DNA from: Macrocystis pyrifera
Taxonomy: Eukaryota > Sar > Phaeophyceae > Laminariales > Laminariaceae
Assembly: GCA_031763025.1 (NCBI GenBank)
Contig: JASSKH010000028.1
Span: 6,583,324 to 6,647,323, forward strand
Reading direction: 5' to 3'
DNA: 64,000 bases
Program-made: the position numbers and the translations under genes
The notes under the pieces: model-generated
Seen by the model: the letters and a program-made list of their open reading frames with translations, nothing else
What the model was told of the DNA's origin: nothing
Databases searched by the model: none
Shown: in pieces, positions 55,075-64,000 of the stretch
How the letters are laid out: every line of letters starts with the position of its first letter
Position numbering within the stretch: position 1 is the stretch's first letter

Positions 55075-55786
55075 CCCTTTTTGGTCATGATTTCCGAAGG
55101 GAAGAAAAAGAAGGCTCTACATATACTGTAGAAACAGCAGCAGTATGACAGGACGTTACTGCTGCTGTGTAATCGGTTGACGGTACTCTGTGCCCCTTGA
55201 CGCGTCAAGGACAGCCGTCAAGGTACTGCACACACTAGAAATATTATATGATATCTAAAGAGGCCTTGACGGGTCAAAAATATAATATACTGTACCGTCA
55301 ACCACCATCAATAATATAGTAGGAGGAGACGTGGAAACCTCTCGTCCAAAAAGGTAAGCATACCACTCTACTACTCCGAGCCGAAATGTAAGGACCGTGG
55401 GGGTATTAGCATGCCGATAGCCGAACGGCCCTTACGTTTCCATTTCCGTCCGGAGAGGTACCATCGACAACGTGGAAAAGCAAAAAGCCGGGATGTTGGT
55501 GTCTTTTACCGCGCCTAATATGCTCTGTGAATGGCAGACCGCGGTTTGACCCCTTGACTGACCGCCCCTAACTATTAATAGTACGGTTATACCACTATGA
55601 ACCGAAATATAACGACCGTTTACATTTGATTTTAATATAAAAACGGTCCTTACCTGGTACCTGGTACAGCATTATCAAGACCAAAATATGCCTATACTTG
55701 ACGCGTCAACATTACCGGTCTTCGTTACGCGGCGAGCGCCGACGTACTTTAAAAAAAAAATGTTTTTACGTGTACCCATCACCTAT
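55075..55786. other. No gene recognised
   Basis: AT-rich with several AACGGTCCTTAC / GTAAGGACCGT words (55390, 55430, 55610, 55645) and the tandem TACCTGGTACCTGGTA at 55651-55666. No exon. Confidence 0.4.
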
Positions 55787-56059
55787 CAGGGTTGCGAACC
55801 GAAAACGAAAAATGGGTCGGTCGGTTTTTCGGTTTCGGTTTTTCACCGAAAGTCGATCGGTTTCGGTCGGGGTTTTTAAAGCAAACCGAAACCGAAAATA
55901 ACGAAAAACACGAAAAAAAAAAAACCGGAAACGTCGGTCGGTTTCGGTCGTTTTTTTGCAAATAAATAAATAAAAAAAGATCGGTTTGCGGTTTGCAAAA
56001 AAACGAAAGAAAATTACCCTAAAAAAAACACGCCTTTCGGTTTTCGGTTCACAACCCTG
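55787..56059. mobile_element. 273-bp hAT-like MITE
   Basis: It begins CAGGGTTGCGAACCGAAAAC and ends GTTTTCGGTTCACAACCCTG in plus orientation (with TT in place of one G position), i.e. inverted repeats of about 20 bp beginning CAGGGTTG, a typical hAT terminus. The interior is made of GGTTTCGGTCGG and AACCGAAACCG words, partly palindromic. The expected 8-bp target duplication is not conserved (TCACCTAT / TCTATGAT). No coding capacity. Confidence 0.65.
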
Positions 56060-58080
56060 TCTATGATATATACGTAGAAAACAGGGCGGTGGAATCGTAT
56101 CATGTGATACGGCCATACCACCAGACCGACAGTACTCTCCTGCTGCTGTGTACGTACTGCTGCTGCTTTACCCTAAGTACGAGTACTGCTGCTGCACGAT
56201 TGCTGATGCTATTTCTACTCGTACAAAGTAAAATCACGATTCATGTGATACGTACGTACTCGTATTATACGTATTGACTCGTAGTCGAGATTTTATAAAT
56301 TTTTGATGGTCGAGATTATAATCATGACTACGGGGACATTTAGGAGCCACCCCCGGATTTCGCATTTCAGGCCTCGCGCTTGGAGTTGGAGCAATGATAT
56401 AGCATAGGGGTATAGGGTGAGGCTCAGGAGTTAGGATAGCTGTCGATATTTAGGGCCACGTGACATACACCTACGATTAGACTATTAGGGTGTATTCCCC
56501 ACGAAAGAAGCTGCTGCAGGGCTGCGCTATCGTTGCATGCTGGTCTGTGGGAGTTGGTCGGTGGGTGAGACACAACAGAAGGGTGCGGCGAGAAAATGCG
56601 AAACGAATATACTGCTGTTACAGCAGTAGTACTTCGAAGTATCAACATCAATCAGGAAACGCTGACGTAAGAACCCAGGGCCAGCAGCGAATACATCCAG
56701 GGAGGAGAAGGAGGGCATCCAAGGCTATTCGGTGTTATAAGACTGTTGAATGTACTGCTGCAGATGCTGCTACTACTGCTGTAGGTATAATGCCGTACCT
56801 CGCGAAAGGATGTGCAGACCATGCAGCATGTGGCCACGCTCTGGGCAGGCAGGAACTCGAGCCAGTGAGTTGCAGAAGAAAACAGCCCCCTCATCAGCGA
56901 AAAGCTCTCGCCAGCAGCCTCCACCATATTGGCGTGGGGAACACTGTGAGATGAAAGAGAGGTGTCGTTGACCGTGGCCAATGGATGAGTGGATGAACGG
57001 GTGAGGGTGGTGAGAAGAGGCGAGACGACGAGAGACGAGAGAGTGCAGCGCCAGTGTTCCATCGCGCCATCGTCATCGATCATCAAAGGTCTGTAGGAGC
57101 GGCGTAACTTGTACCGTCTCAGCTGTCGGTTATTTCTGTATGTATGTGTGGAGGTTTCGAGTTTTGAGTTTCGAGTTTCGGGTTGCGGGGTTCTCAGTCC
57201 TGATCAAGGCCATCAACGCCGAGGAGAACGTAACTATGTTGTTGTTTCAGTTGCTGTGGCAGCTAGCGGCACGTTGACGGCAGATGATGAGAGATCGTTT
57301 TTTTTTTAATCGTTTTGGGCCCAATGCGACCAAGTTCTCCTCTTCTACGTGTGCGGTTGCTTTCTTCGTATTTTCGTACTCGTAGTCTGAGATCCCAGTT
57401 TACAGATTATTATCATTTTTTAAAATAATACTCGTATTAATAATAGTAAATTGTTGTTCGAAATGAGTTTTCGGCTTCTATTCGGCAGTTATGGGCATGG
57501 TGCATGACGCAGGGCGCATGGTCCAGGGCCTCAAAAGGCACCGATGTGCCGATGTGGCCATGTGCAGGCCAGGCCGTCTATCATGAACTACTGCTCGTTT
57601 GTACCTGCTCCGATCAGGCGCTGACGACGACAACATCATCACGTCTTTTCGACAGAATTCCCGGGACATTGGTGAAGCGCCCCTCCCGGCGTTAGAATGC
57701 CCGTTACGTAGGATGCCTGCATACGGCTAGCTGTTGTTGCGAGGTTGTTGGTGTCGTCGTCGTTGCTACTGCAGATGATAATGTCTTACTTGGATTGGTG
57801 TGTGGTGTTGAGGACACCCCGTCGTGGGACGTTTCGGTACTATTCTTGGCTTTCGGTGGCTTGAGCGGAGGGGGCTGGGCGCCACAACGGGCGAAGTCGT
57901 CTCGCAATCATTGGTTCGCTCGCTCGCGCCGTCGCTCCATCGCTCAAGCCTTCGCTCGATCGCGATCGTGCCATCGCTCCGTTCGCTCTCGCTGTCACTT
58001 CGTGGATTGATCTCGCGTGGCTGCTACCGTACAGTCAGTACCCAAGGTACTGGTAGTAATTAATCGTTGGATACATACTA
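56060..58080. other. No firm gene
   Basis: ACTGCTGCTG words (56140-56200, 56745-56790). A short plus-strand exon-like piece near 57200-57231 (acceptor GGTTCTCAG, LIKAINAEEN, donor GTAACT) has good splice context but no partner. CGCTCGATCGC-type repeats at 57915-57985. Confidence 0.3.
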
Positions 58081-58185
58081 TTACGGGGGTCCATAGATAA
58101 TAGGACCTATGGTATACATAGAAACCAATATATTTACCTATTATTACTATCAATATTTGGTCCTATTTACTATGGTCCCCCGTAA
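58081..58185. mobile_element. TA-flanked MITE, copy 3 (105 bp)
   Basis: TTACGGGGGTCCATAGATAA to CTATGGTCCCCCGTAA, TA at 58079-58080 and 58186-58187. Its core is inverted relative to copies 1, 2 and 4 (GGTATACATAGAAACC). Confidence 0.88.
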
Positions 58186-59134
58186 TACAAGTAGTACCTG
58201 TACTGTGCTGCTTGGCGTATACAGCAGTACTAGTCGTACCACACAAACAGTTACAGCGAGGTCGTGTTGATCGCCCTGTCATCAAGCATCCGCGGCCTTC
58301 GGCCGTTCTCATCGATCGCCCCGTCGATCGCTCGGTCGGTCGGTCGGTCGGTCGGTCGGTCGGTCGGTGATTCGTCGTCGGCCTTGGGCTGCCTTCGTCA
58401 TTCGCGCCATCGCTGCTATTATTACGCAGATCCCCGTTGTGTTGGTACCACAGACAGTATGCCGTATCAAAGCAGCGTGTGTTATATATCCACATTACAG
58501 GTGTGATATAAATGAAGTAGTCATGGGCTCTAGATATCGAGAATATCGTCTGCAGTTTTGTGGTCTCAGAACTACGAGAATAGTCCAAAGAATGGATCAT
58601 TACTGCGGATATTCCGTTAGTCGAGAGTAACGTTCCTTCAGGGACGTTCTTTGAAGGCGGATAGCCCCTTAGACGAGAATAGTGATGTTAATGGAGATAG
58701 GCCCATCAAATGAGAAGATCTTCCACTACCAGGAGAACGATCGGTAGGCATAGGAAAAAAAATTATAGGAGTACATCAGATAAGAGGAATTTAAGACAGC
58801 TTGTGGCGGGGGTGGGACGTGTATATCTGGGTGTCGAGTCCCCCCCCTCCCTACCTCTCACTTCTCTACCAGAGCACCTCCTTAGCTCTCGCCACCAATA
58901 AAGATCTTAACCACAAGAAGCGAAGCACTGCTTGCCAGCTGCCCGATACACCTGCGTCCCGTACCCTTACCTCGGCCATCACTTCACATAGTGTATGCAC
59001 TATAGATGACCAGGGGGGGGGGGGGGGAGACCCCTGGCTGCTTCCTAAGAAGAGCGATAGTTGTGTCTTGTTTTTTGTCGATGCCGCTTTATCGGCATGT
59101 TTACTCTAACACCTACCCCATGTACGAGTACCTA
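58186..59134. other. No gene recognised; (GGTC)n and G15
   Basis: 58332-58367 is a run of GGTC units; G15 at 59013-59027. No exon supported. Confidence 0.4.
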
Positions 59135-59239
59135 TTACGGGGGTCCATAGTTAACAGGACCAAATATTGTTAGTAAAAATATCTAAATATGTAGGTTTTT
59201 ATGTATGCCATAGGTCCTGTTAACTATAGACCCCCGTAA
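59135..59239. mobile_element. TA-flanked MITE, copy 4 (105 bp)
   Basis: TTACGGGGGTCCATAGTTAA to TTAACTATAGACCCCCGTAA, TA at 59133-59134 and 59240-59241. Very close to copy 1, including GTAGGTTTTTATGTATGCCA. Confidence 0.9.
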
Positions 59240-60491
59240 TAGTATGCTTCACAGCAATACTACTGGCAGAGCCTACTACTGCTGTGTATACCAGCGTCAC
59301 ACAACGGATGTATACGTGCACGTCCCTTGGTCAACGCTTTGTCAGGGCAAACAGGATATATACCAGTAGAGAGAGACAGACAGACAGAGAAGCAAGCACA
59401 CGGCCAATACACAGCAGTGTGTGCACTACAGCAGCACCGATCCCGGAGGACGAGTGAAACACAGATTAGGTGGTGGCGCTCGGCTATAACATTCCTCGCC
59501 ATGGACCGATCTGCCGATCGATGAAGATGTCACAGGAATATCTAAGTAAAAACAGGATCAATACGTTCTCATATCCACACGACAATCCGGGCCCCAGAGC
59601 CTTCATGGCAAGGCAAATGCACACCATCACGCTCGAGAAGCACTCGCGATCTATCTCTATGACGCGTAAATCCCCCCCAAGTCACCTTTTGTTATTCCAC
59701 ACGGCCTCTCGTGAGAAGGTATCTGGCCTCATAAAAAAGGAACACAGCGCACGGAAAAGGCACCGTCGTCGATGCTTTGGGGCATGGCGTATGTAGACGT
59801 CCATCGACGGGGGGAGATTCACGAGCGAACGCTGTTCTTTCTCTCCGGCCTTCGAGAGAAATGAGTTTTGTATTTTCACGCGCCGTATTTTTGAGCCCCC
59901 CCACCCCACCCCGACTGTTTCGAGCTCGTCGACAAAATAGTAGCGCTTGCTTGTTTGGAGCAGGCTGGCGTGAGGGGCTACCACTATACCTGATACTGCC
60001 ACCACTGAGATTTTAAAGCTAAACTTTTCCCAGTATAGTTGTGCTCAGGCGTGTTTTGGTAGTCTCGCCAGCATCGCTAGGATATGTTGCCGTCCCTAGG
60101 CTTGCGACCCCCCCCCCCATTCACCCCTCCCCCGAAAAAAAACAAACTAGAACGACGGAATAAAAAAGGGAAACACACACGAAGAGGAGGGCAAAAAAAA
60201 AAAACGCACCGAATATTCCAAACCTCTGGTGTTGTTCTTTTATAGATGTATACGATACCACAGTGCCCCCCTTTCGTATTCAGTGCCGGTAATAATACCA
60301 CCTTAAGCAACGCCGAAAAGGCTGTATGCGGTGACGGTGACGATGGCGGTGGGTGCAGCGGCGGCAGCGCCCCCCTGACCCCGCGATTTCTTGTTGCGCC
60401 CGTTTCCAAAAGACTGCGATCCGGTCGTCTCGCGCGCCCGACGACGGGTAAGGGAGGGCGGCCTTTTGTCGCCTACTCCTGCTGTACTACG
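59240..60491. other. No firm gene; two exon-like pieces (+)
   Basis: A plus-strand open piece near 59535-59650 (SYPHDNPGPRAFMARQMHTI) has ordinary composition. 60246-60448 is bounded by a good acceptor (TTCTTTTATAG) and donor (GTAAGG) and reads FSAGNNTTLSNAEKAVCGDG and PRFLVAPVSKRLRS. Neither is linked to a gene with confidence. Confidence 0.3.
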
Positions 60492-60876
60492 TCACACTGC
60501 AACCATCGTCAAAGCAAAACGGAAACGAGCTCGCCGGCCTTTTGTGGTACTGCCACCACCGGCAAGAGCGACACACGCACGTGCAGGGAGGATGTTTAGG
60601 GAGGGAGAGAGGTACCGAGGGAAGGAAGAAAGGAGGGAGGGAGGGAGGGGGGGGGAGGGAGGGAGAGTGGTAGGTTCCGGGGAGGGGGGTAATTCGATAA
60701 TGCAGTGGTCATCCAATGCAGCTATCACTAAGAAATCTTCCAGCATGCCGTGTTGCTTGATGTTGTCGAGCTCCCGTTGCCGGTGTTTCAACAGCAAACC
60801 GTGCGATTTCCGAACGTAGTCGGTATGAGATTCACCCTTTTGTACTATTACGAGGGGGGGGCATTCCGCACCAAAT
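60492..60876 (-). CDS. Unidentified minus-strand coding block (last exon?)
   Basis: The minus-strand frame from about 60876 reads FGAECPPLVIVQKGESHTDY, VRKSHGLLLKHRQRELDNIK, QHGMLEDFLVIAALDDHCII, then a Pro/Ser-rich tail to a stop at 60492. The first 60 residues have the balanced composition and amphipathic spacing of a real protein, unlike most ORFs here. A C8 run lies at its start, so the true reading upstream is uncertain. No family recognised. The block 61190-61370 may be its upstream exon. Confidence 0.4.
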
Positions 60877-61063
60877 CAGAAACTGCGATGGCCTCGAATC
60901 CAGATATTCCCCAATGTGTGTACAACCGTATTTGGTTATGATGTCTGCTACAGCTCTATCTTCCCCCCAAAATATTAATTATACTCCAAAAATGTATCCC
61001 CCACTAATTCCCAATTAACTTGTCCCTAAAAAGGTGTGCTCAGGTCTAAAAAGGGGCCAATTA

Positions 61064-61187
61064 TTACGGGGGACCTTACAGTAGTGAATAGGAACAAATA
61101 TTGGTTGTAAAAAATGGGGAAAAAAAATGGGGAAATATAGAGGTTATTGTGTATACCGCAGGTCCTATTTACTATGGTCGTCCGTAA
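61064..61187. mobile_element. TA-flanked MITE, copy 5 (124 bp)
   Basis: TTACGGGGGACCTTACAGTA to CTATGGTCGTCCGTAA, TA at 61062-61063 and 61188-61189. Longer core (AAAAATGGGGAAAAAAAATG). It lies directly beside the 3' end of the coding block at 61190. Confidence 0.85.
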
Positions 61188-61189
61188 TA

Positions 61190-61370
61190 TGTAGCGGGGT
61201 AACCGAAAGCGGTGGAACATCGTATTCGTATGAAGAGTAGGTCAACGCGATCGTCTGACCGACAGCTTGCGTGATATAATACGCCCTGCTCGGGACGAAT
61301 GGGGAACCATCAGCCGCTAACCAGGCCCGAAACGCCTTGACACCGTACGACACGCCTACGTATGCACTAC
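61190..61370 (-). CDS. Unidentified minus-strand exon
   Basis: Reads GVSYGVKAFRAWLAADGSPF, VPSRAYYITQAVGQTIALTY and SSYEYDVPPLS on the minus strand, preceded by a plausible acceptor (ATACGTAG). The donor is weak (TTTCG then GTTACC) and MITE copy 5 starts a few bases further. Composition looks like a folded protein; no family recognised. Confidence 0.4.
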
Positions 61371-62493
61371 GAGTACAGTACGTGTTACATTCGTTTCGTT
61401 TTGTGGTGTATGCCTACCAGACGGGAGATCAGTAATTTTAATCTTGTTGGTACCAGGTGTCTGTTTGTTTGTTTGTTTTTCGGGGAAAAGAAATATTAAA
61501 CGTACTACTGCTGCTGCTGTACATACTACTGTACGTACGGGGGTGGTTCGTAATTGAGCAGTCGTTTCTCCGGGGAGACCGAACACTAGAGGCAAAACGA
61601 TGTTTGTAGTTGTATGTACCTGGCATGTTCCACAGAACACACTAAAAAAAAAAACACCAAAGCTGTACTGTACGCACACCGCAGACTCAAAATCACGTTT
61701 GTTTGGGGTGAACAAAGTAGTCCCGCCCGACGTGATATTTTGAACGTCCCCACGCGCAATCTTCTACACATACATATGAGGTATTATCCAGTCCGGACTT
61801 TTTTTCGCGACGTACATAAAAACAAAACTCTGTTATTGGACTTGACCAACCGCTGTAACGAATCACTTGGGCGAAGCCATACACTCCGACAATCATCCGT
61901 CGCCATTGACAAAAGACACAGGGGCCGACATCGGACGAGCGAGGTCGCGCGACTCCTACAGGAAGGGAGGAAACGTATCGCGCTTTCTCGCTTTCTGTCT
62001 CTCTATCTCTCTCGTGCACGCGCGCCACGCCCATGTCTGCTCTTTATTCTTACGCTGGGATTTGAGTGTGAGTAGTGCAGCTTTTTCACGAAGAAATTTA
62101 TCGCCAGCGCGCCCCCTCGGCGATCTTCGTACGTCAGGCATCGTCCGGTACTGCTTCGTCAAAAACATGACAGAACGTAAACATTTACATTGGAATCGGA
62201 GGTGGAGAGGGAGGGAGCGGGATGCGGGGTTGAGGGAGTAAAAACTTCGAAAGGAGGAGGGGGGAGGGAAGAGGAGGAGCTCTGTGCAAGTCCTATCGCA
62301 TCCGCCGTCGTTCACGCCATGCGCAAAACTGCTTTGAATGTATACGAGTAGCTATATCGTAAGAGGAACGGTCCATCACATTGCTCATCCTCGGAAGAGC
62401 AGAAGGATATGCCACCCGCACTTGCCACCTGCACAGCAGCAATCGCCCCAACCGTAACCGAAACTGTAACCGCGTGTGGCGGGGTCCTCCCAG
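61371..62493. other. No gene recognised
   Basis: CTGCTGCTG words near 61508, TTTGTTTGTTTG at 61462-61480. Long ORFs around 61614-62315 overlap on both strands and lack domain signs. Confidence 0.35.
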
Positions 62494-64000
62494 ATTGAGT
62501 CAAGCTGACGGTTCATTTACCAAGGATTACCGGCGTTCTGGCAAGTCGGCCTCTCAGAAGGCGCTCGAGGCAGTTTTGGACGCTTCGGAATATGATACTA
62601 CTATTGTCAAGATCTTAAAGTATGTTTCCTCCAACCATGCACGTGCAGCTGAAATTTAGCACCAGTATCGATCCTTCACAGCCAGCAGGAAGAACAAAGC
62701 CCAACAGGAAACCACCGAACGAAAGCGAAGTTACTAGTTCGACATTGATAGGTATACGACTGATACTCGGCGTGACAGCACAGAGATACACATGCATGCA
62801 ACCCTATCACCCTTCCCTCGGCCCTCCTCGTCGCCTACTCTACTGTGCGGGGCACAGCGGGCCTCGCCGAAGGAGCACCTGAAGTACTGCAATACCTGGT
62901 ACCTGGTATGCGACGTGTCTTGCTACGCCGCGGAGAAAACGCTATCCGGTACTGTGTGAGGTACTGTATGGGCCCACACGTATGGGAAACGAAGACCCAC
63001 GAAGAAAACTGAGGCTCACTTTTTGGGCGACGCCCAAGAAATTATTATTGAGAAATCATGCTCAGCGCTGAGCGCCACACTAAACCCTGCGGGCATAATG
63101 AGATCAAGATAGTATATCTATATATATATATATATATCGCTAGGAGTAAACTAGCGTAGCAGGATGTCTCTAGTCATCGTCAACTTCTGTGCACGTTGGT
63201 TCAGACTTTTGGAGAAAATGGAGAGTCGTATGTTCCAGGTACGAATCACGGTCGGCGGTCGTACGTACCCCCTTAGTCGCATATTTGACTTCAGCAGGTC
63301 GTGTACGGGGTCCTGCATGTTTTAGGCGACTCGAAATAGTATAGCCTACGACTGGAAATAATGAAATAATATAGCCTATGGCTGAAAATAATGAAGCAAT
63401 ATAGCCTATGGCCAAGGTCGGTGTCACAGCTCAGAGAAGGCGTTTCTGGTTGGTGCGTCCTTTCTGTAGTTGTATGGATTCCCGAAGCGAGAAACGGCTG
63501 TTATTATTGTGTACACGTATTCGTAGCGAACTATTAATAGTTACAGCTCGTACGTACCAGGTAGTATATTTCGAGTGGTACCAGGTGCTTGTAGTAGTAA
63601 CACTCACATTTTTTTTCCCGTCCGGTGTTTTTGCCTCCTTCACTTTTTTCACCCGAGCTGCAAGGCAGAAAGAAGCAACGGTAGCATCAACAGCAACACC
63701 AGCATCAATAGCAGCAGCAGCACAGACATTCATGTACATCAACAAGCTCCAGAAGTAAGTCGCGTATTTGCAAAACGATTTTCGATGCCACACTGCAGTA
63801 TTAATCTGACACCATTGCTCAGGAATCTGCACGTCGACTCGATGAACACACATAGTCACGTTATTTAGGCACGGGGTTGGTTTATCTCGACGTCTGCCTT
63901 TCTTCCTGTCTGTCCATCGGCGTGTCTGTCCATGCAGAACGCTCGGTGGATGGCCAAAGCGTGAAAAACGTTGTTTTTTCTCGCGCAGAGCTCTGTGTTT
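62494..64000 (+). CDS. Unidentified plus-strand gene, exons running off the window
   Basis: Exon 62494-62619 has a good acceptor (GGTCCTCCCAG) and donor (GTATGT) and reads SQADGSFTKDYRRSGKSASQ and KALEAVLDASEYDTTIVKIL, a likely helical segment. A second piece ends at 63754 with the donor GTAAGT (AQTFMYINKLQ). A strong acceptor TTGTTTTTTCTCGCGCAG ends at 63988, so a further exon begins at 63989; its phase fits the 63754 donor (Lys across the junction). The link between 62619 and the piece ending at 63754 is not settled in phase. Function unknown. Confidence 0.35.

Noticed and set aside
1..64000. CRISPR arrays, operons, bacterial promoters or rRNA genes
   Set aside because: The window has eukaryotic introns and retroelements; no regularly spaced direct repeats of CRISPR type and no rRNA signature seen.

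Overview
Eukaryotic nuclear DNA, about 64 kb, intron-rich and loaded with repeats; nothing looks bacterial, organellar or viral. GT-AG introns, CAG/CTG runs, many G/C homopolymers, an interstitial CCCTAA block and the types of retroelement present fit a large-genome alga. A brown alga or other photosynthetic stramenopile is my best guess, by impression only.

Two host genes can be reconstructed by splice phase. A bestrophin-family anion channel lies on the + strand (five exons, 11970-23336) with an 8.5 kb first intron. A WD40-repeat protein lies on the - strand (seven recognised exons between about 33060 and 40781); its introns hold most of the transposable elements of the middle third. A PIF1-like helicase remnant (42451-43000, +) and a few coding islands near the right end (60492-60876 -, 61190-61370 -, 62494 onward +) complete the host-like coding content.

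Mobile DNA dominates. (1) A degenerate Ty3/gypsy retrotransposon with both LTRs and a 4-bp target duplication occupies 47639-55074. It holds gag, a NADAR (YbiA-like) domain, protease, integrase, GPY/F, a chromodomain and a Tudor-like tail, but lacks reverse transcriptase and RNase H. A second, inverted copy is cut off by the left window edge (1-1826). (2) One non-LTR retrotransposon family (LINE-A, YADD-type RT) is at 5.2-6.6 kb and 14.05-14.44 kb. (3) A second one (LINE-B) ends in long poly(C) tails and shares its last ~75 bp and tail with a ~0.5 kb SINE-like element present in eleven full or partial copies; this looks like a LINE/SINE partnership with poly(C) tails. (4) DNA transposons: five copies of a ~105-bp TA-flanked MITE, one with an empty-site counterpart 500 bp away; an 834-bp TA-flanked element carrying a pogo-like helix-turn-helix; and two foldback elements.

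A 9-bp word, TACCAGGTA or its complement, occurs 24 times by my count where about 0.5 is expected by chance. Many apparent ORFs here are shadows of low-complexity DNA and were left out.
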